DNA of 42,570 nucleotides from K189A clade bacterium. Its GTDB lineage: Bacteria; Pseudomonadota; Gammaproteobacteria; Pseudomonadales; Azotimanducaceae. The notes below the pieces were generated by a model. The model worked only from the letters and a program-made list of their open reading frames with translations, did no database searches and was not told where the DNA came from. The translations under genes and the position numbers were made by a program. This document shows, piece by piece, positions 37,768-42,570 of the stretch (within the stretch, counting starts at the first letter, position 1; each line of letters starts with the position of its first letter). The stretch is from NCBI GenBank assembly GCA_018607725.1, contig JABBAY010000132.1, positions 1 to 42,570 on the forward strand, in the 5' to 3' direction.

Positions 37768-38589
37768 CTAGCTAAGGAGTTTCGCAGGTTCCAACTTATA
37801 GTCTGTCATCATATCTGCCGCGTACGCAATCTTGCCCGTCATCTCCTGGGGATCACCGTGAACCAGATGCAGACAAGCCTCCGCCATATGTTCTACAGGG
37901 GTGATGCGATCCTCTGGGGTCTCGTCCGTAACTAATTTGTGATGTAAAACCCCCGGAGTTGCTACCAGACCGGGCGAGATTACATTGACCCCTATATTAT
38001 CGACATAAACCTCAGATGCCAGCCCAGTCGTGAAGCGCTCCAAAGCCGCCTTGCACATGCCGTAGACCGTGCTTCCACGACCCACTAAGGTCTTGTCAGG
38101 ATGCAAAGCAGCATGGGAAGAAATGTTCAGAATCCAACCCGACTTTCGGCTACGCATGTTCGGCAGTATCAGTTGGGCTAGATGGAATGGCGCATAAACC
38201 TGCACTTCCAACATCAGGTCGAAGTGCTTCTTTTGAAACTTTTCTACTGGCGTGAAATAGGTGACAGCGGCATTGTTCACCAAGATATCCACTGGGCCAA
38301 AGACAGCTTGCGTTTCCTCGATCAGCTTTTGTCGATGCTCTGCCAGGGACAAGTCGCAACGAATCGCATGAGCCTCACCACCCGCCGCCCGAATACGCCG
38401 GACCACTGAGTTGATACTGCCGGGTAAGACGTGCTCGCCCTCCTCTACCGTACGTGCCGAGACGACAACTTTTGCACCTTCCATTGCGTAGCGAATAGCA
38501 ATCGCCTCACCGATACCACGGCTGGCACCGGTTATGATCGCCACTTGCCCTGCCAGTAATCCTTTAGTATTCACTTTCGCTTGTGTCAT
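37768..38589 (-). CDS. Short-chain dehydrogenase/reductase
   Basis: This 273-residue SDR has IITGASRGIGEAIA near residue 18, VVVSARTVEE (an Arg after beta-2 that suggests NADP(H)), ILVNNAAVTYF, the catalytic Ser in ILNISSHAAL, and VYGMCKAALERF (Tyr-x3-Lys). ATG 38589 is chosen because CAGGAGAGG precedes it; the frame is open to 38709 but upstream residues are not SDR-like. The substrate is unknown. It is convergent with metA (36-bp gap) and divergent from the exporter genes. Confidence 0.87.
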   Translation of the reverse strand: MTQAKVNTKGLLAGQVAIITGASRGIGEAIAIRYAMEGAKVVVSARTVEEGEHVLPGSINSVVRRIRAAGGEAHAIRCDLSLAEHRQKLIEETQAVFGPVDILVNNAAVTYFTPVEKFQKKHFDLMLEVQVYAPFHLAQLILPNMRSRKSGWILNISSHAALHPDKTLVGRGSTVYGMCKAALERFTTGLASEVYVDNIGVNVISPGLVATPGVLHHKLVTDETPEDRITPVEHMAEACLHLVHGDPQEMTGKIAYAADMMTDYKLEPAKLLS

Positions 38590-38801
38590 CTCTGCCTCTC
38601 CTGAATCTAGCTGGGTAGCAAAATTTGCTTTGCGCTGAGTTAACCTCAGCAACACCCGACTATAAACCAGCCTGGCGGCTCGGCGCAAAGGCTGCCACAG
38701 TAAACGCACAGCATTGGCTTACGCGCTCTACGGTCAATCGCCCTTGGTCGTCCAGGGATCGAGGCGCCATATTGTCGACTCCAACAAGAGGCAGCCTCGC
38801 T
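38590..38801. other. Divergent regulatory region, SDR / exporter
   Basis: About 212 bp between the SDR start and the short ORF (337 bp if that ORF is not real). It holds the ribosome site of the SDR, the inverted repeat at 38634-38650 and a TATAAA at 38661-38666 that could be a -10 box for the plus strand, with no good -35 partner. Nothing else is recognised. Confidence 0.5.
38634..38650. repeat. Operator-like inverted repeat
   Basis: GCTGAG (38634-38639) and CTCAGC (38645-38650) are perfect 6-bp arms around TTAAC. It lies 45 bp before the SDR start and 11 bp before TATAAA at 38661, i.e. over the expected -35 region of a plus-strand promoter. A repressor site is plausible but unproven. Confidence 0.45.
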
Positions 38802-38927
38802 ATGCAAGACCTGCACACAGCAACTGGGATACAGCGGCAAAATAAATTGTCCGACACCGATGCACGCTGCTGCGGGATTTTCACCGGGTTAGCCATCGGC
38901 CAACCATTACCCTGGTGCGCCCACTAA
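38802..38927 (+). CDS. Possible 41-residue peptide ORF coupled to the exporter
   Basis: ATG 38802 opens a 41-codon frame ending in TAA that overlaps the adaptor ATG by one base (TAATG). AAGAGG (38786-38791) lies 10 nt before the ATG. The peptide starts MQDLHTATGIQRQNKL and later has SDTDARCCGIFTG and a terminal PWCAH: three Cys in 41 residues. It lacks the double-glycine leader that C39 exporters cleave. It could be a precursor, a translation-coupling leader or chance; the frame is also open upstream to 38625. Confidence 0.3.
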   Translation: MQDLHTATGIQRQNKLSDTDARCCGIFTGLAIGQPLPWCAH

Positions 38928-40201
38928 TGCCTGACACTGCTTACCAGTCTACGAACACAGAACCACTGTTCACAGCCAAATCCTTACTTTTTCGCCAACA
39001 ACAGAATATCGGTCAGGCACGTTTGATTGGCCCACCTCACCTCACGACGATCGTTATTTTGCTGGCCATTATTTTAGTCACTGCGATGATATTTCTTACC
39101 CGCTTCGACTACGTACGTAAACAAAGCGTACCCGGCTTCCTTGAATACAGCGTCACGACCAAACGTCTGTACCCCGAACGTTCTGGCAAAATAGAGCGGC
39201 TCAACGTGCAGCCCGGAGATGTCGTTAGTGCCGGTGAGATATTGGCAGTTGTCAGCTCTGACTTACCCCAACAAGTTGAATATGGCAGGAACGCGATGGC
39301 TGACTTCGAACGGCTGATTGTTCACCAGCACCAAGCTCGAAAAGACTTTACCGCAGACAATAAGACTCTGATGAAGAAAATGCAGGCACAAATCGACGCA
39401 CTGACGACTGCCGGCACGCTGCAGCAAGAGATGATTAACATTCAGCTATTGAAGGAAGATCAAGCCGGGCAGATCCGCAAGGCATCGCTGGCACTGTTGC
39501 AAGCAGGCCAGATTTCACCATTAAACTTTAGCGAGCGTGAGGAACGTTGGCATTCTATCCGCCAAACCACTACCGAGTTAAGGTCGACGCTAGCAAATTT
39601 ACATGCGCAGAAGATCCAGTTGCAGATTACAGTGGCCAACAATGCTGTAACCCAGCGGGTCAGGCTGCTACCGATGAATGCCGAAATTGTCCGCCTGGAG
39701 CAGAGCCGCAACAATTACCAAAGGGAGATACGCCAGGAACTGATCGCCCCGCTCGATGGCCGTATCGCAACACTACTGCACGAACCCGGCGAACATGTCT
39801 CACCAGATATGCCGATTCTCACCCTCGAGCCCAATACTGGCATCCTTCAGGCCAAGCTCATGATTGCGAGCCACGCTATCGGGTTTATACGGCCCGGGCA
39901 GGCAGTCAACTTGCTGTATGACGCCTTTCCACATCAACAATTCGGTAGTTATCCAGGACAGGTTGTCGATGTCTCGCGCCATCCGTTGACCGCACTCGAC
40001 CAAACCAGTTTGCCACGGGGCGCTCCACCCGTGTACCTGGCAACCATTGCTCTGAATGAGCATCACATCACAGCCTACGGCAAGGCCATACGCCTGCGCG
40101 AAGGCATGACACTTAAGGCCGATATTCTGCTTGAATCTCGCAGCTTGATGGCTTGGCTATTCGAGCCCCTGTTTATTATGCGCGGTCGAGGTAGTTCCTG
40201 A
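38927..40201 (+). CDS. HlyD-family membrane fusion protein of a peptide exporter
   Basis: This 424-residue periplasmic adaptor is of the CvaA/HlyD type. It has a cytoplasmic N-terminus, one membrane span (about 37-58; TTIVILLAIILVTAMIF), a lipoyl half-motif (RSGKIERLNVQPGDVVSAGEILAVV), a long coiled-coil hairpin (about 115-265), the second lipoyl half (LIAPLDGRIATLLHEPGEHV) and a beta-barrel (FIRPGQAVNLLYDAFPHQQFG). ATG 38927 is preferred; an in-frame GTG at 38915 would add four residues. Its stop overlaps the ABC transporter start (TGATG). It should bridge the exporter to a TolC-like channel, which is not in view. Confidence 0.9.
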   Translation: MPDTAYQSTNTEPLFTAKSLLFRQQQNIGQARLIGPPHLTTIVILLAIILVTAMIFLTRFDYVRKQSVPGFLEYSVTTKRLYPERSGKIERLNVQPGDVVSAGEILAVVSSDLPQQVEYGRNAMADFERLIVHQHQARKDFTADNKTLMKKMQAQIDALTTAGTLQQEMINIQLLKEDQAGQIRKASLALLQAGQISPLNFSEREERWHSIRQTTTELRSTLANLHAQKIQLQITVANNAVTQRVRLLPMNAEIVRLEQSRNNYQREIRQELIAPLDGRIATLLHEPGEHVSPDMPILTLEPNTGILQAKLMIASHAIGFIRPGQAVNLLYDAFPHQQFGSYPGQVVDVSRHPLTALDQTSLPRGAPPVYLATIALNEHHITAYGKAIRLREGMTLKADILLESRSLMAWLFEPLFIMRGRGSS

Positions 40202-42309
40202 TGGAATTGCTTCGGACGTTACATCTCGGCGGTCGTCGACAGTTACCGATTGTGCTTCAAGCAGAATACTCAGAATGCGGCCTTGCCTGTCTCGCGATGG
40301 TCGCCGCCTACCATGGCCAGCAAGAAAGTTTATTAAGTTTGCGCGAACGCTTTCAAACGAGCCAGCAAGGGGTCAACTTGCATCACTTAATGATGATGGC
40401 CAGGCGTTTCAGCCTGACTAGCCGCGCCCTGCGTTGCGAGATCGACGAAATCTGTAAGCTTGAGCTACCGGTCATTATTCACTGGGACTTCAACCACTTT
40501 GTGGTCGTCGCCCAAGCCAGTCGTTCCAGTGTCACGATTCACGACCCAGCACTGGGACAGCGAAAGTATAGCCTGAGTGCTGCTGCCCGCCACTTTACCG
40601 GTATTGCCCTGGAGCTGACTCCCGACTCGCAATTTAAAGCCACCGACAGCCCCACGAAGCTATCCTTACGGCAGTTCCTGGGTAACCTGCCGGGGATGGT
40701 GCCGATACTCGCACAGATTCTATTTCTATCCGTGATCTTGCAATTTGTCGCCCTGGCCAGCCCGTTTTACATGCAACTCGTTGTCGACGAAGTATTGGTC
40801 AAACAGGATGTAGACCTGTTGATATTACTAGCCATGGGATTTTTGGCTATCACGTTAATCTCGTTGATTACCCAAGCAATTCGCGGCTGGACTAGTATAT
40901 ACCTAACGAATCAACTCTCCCTTAAGTTTGGTAGCCGCTTGTTTCACCGACTGCTGAGTCTCAAAGGCGACTATTTTATGAAACGCCATTTAGGTGATAT
41001 CGTTTCACGCTTCGCTTCTCTGCGCCCGGTACAGGAATTTCTCACCAGTAGCGCCATCACGGTTCTATTAGATAGTGTCATGGCCTTAAGCACACTCACG
41101 ATGATTCTAATCTACTCGCCGTTGTTAGCGGGTGTCGTGGTGCTGGCTCTACTCTTATATCTGGTGAGTCAGATGGCATTCTACTTACCCACAAGGAATA
41201 GATCTCACGAACAGATCACCGCCAACGCCAAGCTCGATTCGAATTTCATGGAATCCATTCGATCCATCAGCGCCATTAAACGCTTTGGCGCTGAACAACA
41301 GCGCGAGAGTGAATGGCAAAACCGCTTCAATGAAGTGATCAATGCCAACATTCGGCTTAGCTGGCTGTCCTTAGCACGAGACATTCTGAATAATGGTATC
41401 TCTGGTATCTCGCAGATACTGGTCATATTTTTAGGTGCCAAGCAGGTTCTCAGTGGTCAAATGAGTATCGGTATGCTGTACGCGTTTATGGCTTATCGCA
41501 GCCATCTAGTCAGCGCTGCGACCTCCCTGGTCAATGAGTTGATTCGTTTTTTAATGCTATCACTTCACCTTGAGCGCTTGAGCGATATTCAATTAGCCGC
41601 AGCCGACGCACCACCATCGATGCAAGCAGCACCTGCTATCAGCGGACGAATACGACTCGACGGTGTGGGCTTTCGTCATACCGATGATCAACCTTGGATA
41701 CTGCAACATATCAAGCTGGACATTCAACCCGCAGACCGACTCTGTATTCTCGGACCCTCAGGTTGCGGCAAAACGACCTTGCTGAATGTCATGCAAAATT
41801 TATTGCCTGCCAGTCACGGAGAAATTTACATAGATGAACTTCCCCTGAGCGGCGCCGGTAGTAGCGCACTAAGAACCCACAGCGCGAGCGTGATGCAAGG
41901 CGAGGCGCTGCTATCTGGCAGCATTTTATCAAATATCGCGTTTAACGATCCTGAGTTCGACTATGAACGCGTCGAGTCTGCGGCCAGGCTCGCGATGATT
42001 CACGACGATATTGTGGCGATGGCCATGGGCTACGAGAGCCTGATTGGCGATATGGGCACGATTTTGTCTGCGGGGCAGCAGAGTCGAGTTCTCATCGCTC
42101 GAGCCTTATATCGTCGTCCCAAGATCTTGTTTCTTGACGAGTGCACAGCGCATTTGGACGAAGCGACAGAAGCCCAGGTCATGCAGGGCATTATCGACCT
42201 GAAAATCACCTGTATCTTTGTGACCCACAATACTCGACTCACTCATTACGCCACTGCAGTACTGCATTTAACTCCAAGCGGTTATCCACTGGTTTCCGGC
42301 AATCCGTAA
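40201..42309 (+). CDS. Peptidase-C39 ABC exporter (bacteriocin/microcin type)
   Basis: This 702-residue bifunctional exporter of the CvaB/LagD type removes double-glycine leader peptides and pumps out the product. The N-terminal C39 protease (1 to about 140) has an intact triad: Cys26 in QAEYSECGLACLAM (oxyanion Gln20), His99 in HWDFNHFVVVA and Asp115 in IHDPALG. A six-helix membrane domain spans about 165-450. The nucleotide-binding domain has Walker A GPSGCGKTT (from 518), signature LSAGQQSR (from 622), Walker B ILFLDE (Glu647) and H-loop His676. The post-Walker-B stretch reads CTAHLD rather than ATSALD. Confidence 0.93.
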   Translation: MELLRTLHLGGRRQLPIVLQAEYSECGLACLAMVAAYHGQQESLLSLRERFQTSQQGVNLHHLMMMARRFSLTSRALRCEIDEICKLELPVIIHWDFNHFVVVAQASRSSVTIHDPALGQRKYSLSAAARHFTGIALELTPDSQFKATDSPTKLSLRQFLGNLPGMVPILAQILFLSVILQFVALASPFYMQLVVDEVLVKQDVDLLILLAMGFLAITLISLITQAIRGWTSIYLTNQLSLKFGSRLFHRLLSLKGDYFMKRHLGDIVSRFASLRPVQEFLTSSAITVLLDSVMALSTLTMILIYSPLLAGVVVLALLLYLVSQMAFYLPTRNRSHEQITANAKLDSNFMESIRSISAIKRFGAEQQRESEWQNRFNEVINANIRLSWLSLARDILNNGISGISQILVIFLGAKQVLSGQMSIGMLYAFMAYRSHLVSAATSLVNELIRFLMLSLHLERLSDIQLAAADAPPSMQAAPAISGRIRLDGVGFRHTDDQPWILQHIKLDIQPADRLCILGPSGCGKTTLLNVMQNLLPASHGEIYIDELPLSGAGSSALRTHSASVMQGEALLSGSILSNIAFNDPEFDYERVESAARLAMIHDDIVAMAMGYESLIGDMGTILSAGQQSRVLIARALYRRPKILFLDECTAHLDEATEAQVMQGIIDLKITCIFVTHNTRLTHYATAVLHLTPSGYPLVSGNP

Positions 42310-42469
42310 ACCATCATCAAAAAATACAACACCGTCGTTCTTGCCATTAGTCAGTCCGGCATCTCACGCTATGGCGGCGCACAGACCCACTGGGCAGAAC
42401 CGGTGGTGTTTGGTCAACAAGTCACACCAGGGCCTCGACGACGGGTTATTCAGCATTCGATGGACAGCG

Positions 42470-42499
42470 ATGACTCTCAGACACTAGCATAGGTACAAT
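42470..42499 (+). promoter_or_regulatory. Candidate promoter for the gene entering the right edge
   Basis: ATGACT (42470-42475) and TACAAT (42494-42499) are 18 bp apart, just before the GTG at 42526 with GGAG at 42515-42518. Both boxes are imperfect, so this is tentative. Confidence 0.3.
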
Positions 42500-42525
42500 A
42501 TGAACAAGCTGATCGGAGATACAAA

Positions 42526-42570
42526 GTGAGAATCGTTGGACTGACCTATTTATCGTTCCGGTTATCGTTC
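42526..42570 (+). CDS. Possible gene start, cut by the window edge
   Basis: GTG 42526 opens a frame of 15 codons (MRIVGLTYLSFRLSF) to the window edge, and GGAG (42515-42518) stands 7 nt before it. The hydrophobic start could be a signal peptide or membrane helix, but nothing more can be read. If real, it follows the exporter by about 215 bp and might belong to the same system. Confidence 0.3.
   Translation, partial: MRIVGLTYLSFRLSF

Noticed and set aside
38625-38801. Upstream in-frame extension (TTG 38625) of the 41-codon peptide
   Set aside because: The extra 59 residues are Arg/Trp-rich and overlap the regulatory region, and no ribosome site precedes 38625. ATG 38802 is the more plausible start.
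42141-42350. 69-codon frame at the end of the exporter gene as a possible precursor peptide
   Set aside because: It lies in another frame of the nucleotide-binding domain, lacks a ribosome site and a GG leader, and looks like an antisense-type shadow of coding DNA.
42500-42529. Nine-codon ORF (MNKLIGDTK) overlapping the GTG at 42526
   Set aside because: It starts directly on the predicted -10 box and would not be in the transcript from that promoter. There is no evidence of translation.

Overview
The window looks like chromosomal DNA of a free-living, probably marine, gammaproteobacterium with mid-range GC content (judged by eye, not computed). The main argument is gene order. The block crcB-rarA-lolA-ftsK ... 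trxB-aat-bpt-infA-clpA-clpS is the Pseudomonas-type arrangement, rluE ... nudJ-mnmA-hflD-purB is shared with E. coli and Pseudomonas, and pabB-thrH ... cysB is again Pseudomonas-like. I cannot name a genus. I see no insertion sequence, CRISPR array, tRNA, rRNA or integrase.

Layout. 1-4533 (minus strand): partial crcB, rarA, lolA, ftsK. 4726-7893 (plus): a small PA4642-like protein, trxB, aat, bpt and infA (UUG start). 8178-11141 (minus): clpA and clpS. 11142-11624 is a gene-free gap where relatives carry cspD and icd. 11625-20055: rluE, a minus-strand moaCDE insertion, then nudJ, mnmA, hflD, purB, a YcfD/RoxA-type ribosomal oxygenase and a three-domain double-GNAT protein. 20063-24596: rraA-like gene, lytic transglycosylase, and an Lrp regulator divergent from a saccharopine-dehydrogenase-like gene plus an ALDH7-type semialdehyde dehydrogenase (a likely lysine catabolic module). 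24692-26753 (minus): prpC and prpB of the 2-methylcitrate cycle. 26885-31164: pabB, thrH, cysB and a cytosolic-type 5'-nucleotidase. 31245-36625 (plus): a tightly packed cluster of vWA protein, Pam18/Tim14-like J protein, RDD membrane protein, unknown protein and gph, followed by a BauA-like transaminase and an SDR. 36622-37731: metA with its own promoter and an RNA leader. 37768-38589 (minus): a second SDR. 38802-42570: a short coupled ORF, an HlyD-type adaptor, a peptidase-C39 ABC exporter, and the first codons of another gene.

The two most interesting items are these. (1) The metA leader has the primary-sequence and pseudoknot hallmarks of a SAM-II riboswitch. It is joined to an intrinsic terminator whose 5' half is perfectly complementary to the aptamer's GCUAAAG element, so a transcription-attenuation switch can be read directly from the DNA; SAM-II is classically an alphaproteobacterial class. 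(2) A complete double-glycine-leader peptide exporter (C39 protease-ABC plus adaptor) sits at the right edge without a recognisable precursor peptide, but is preceded by a 41-codon Cys-containing ORF whose stop overlaps the adaptor start. The vWA/J-domain/RDD cluster is a third candidate for an uncharacterised functional unit.

Other local losses and insertions relative to the Pseudomonas order are visible: cspD/icd absent after clpS, moaCDE inserted next to rluE, cysH absent between thrH and cysB, and prpBC present without a dehydratase or regulator.
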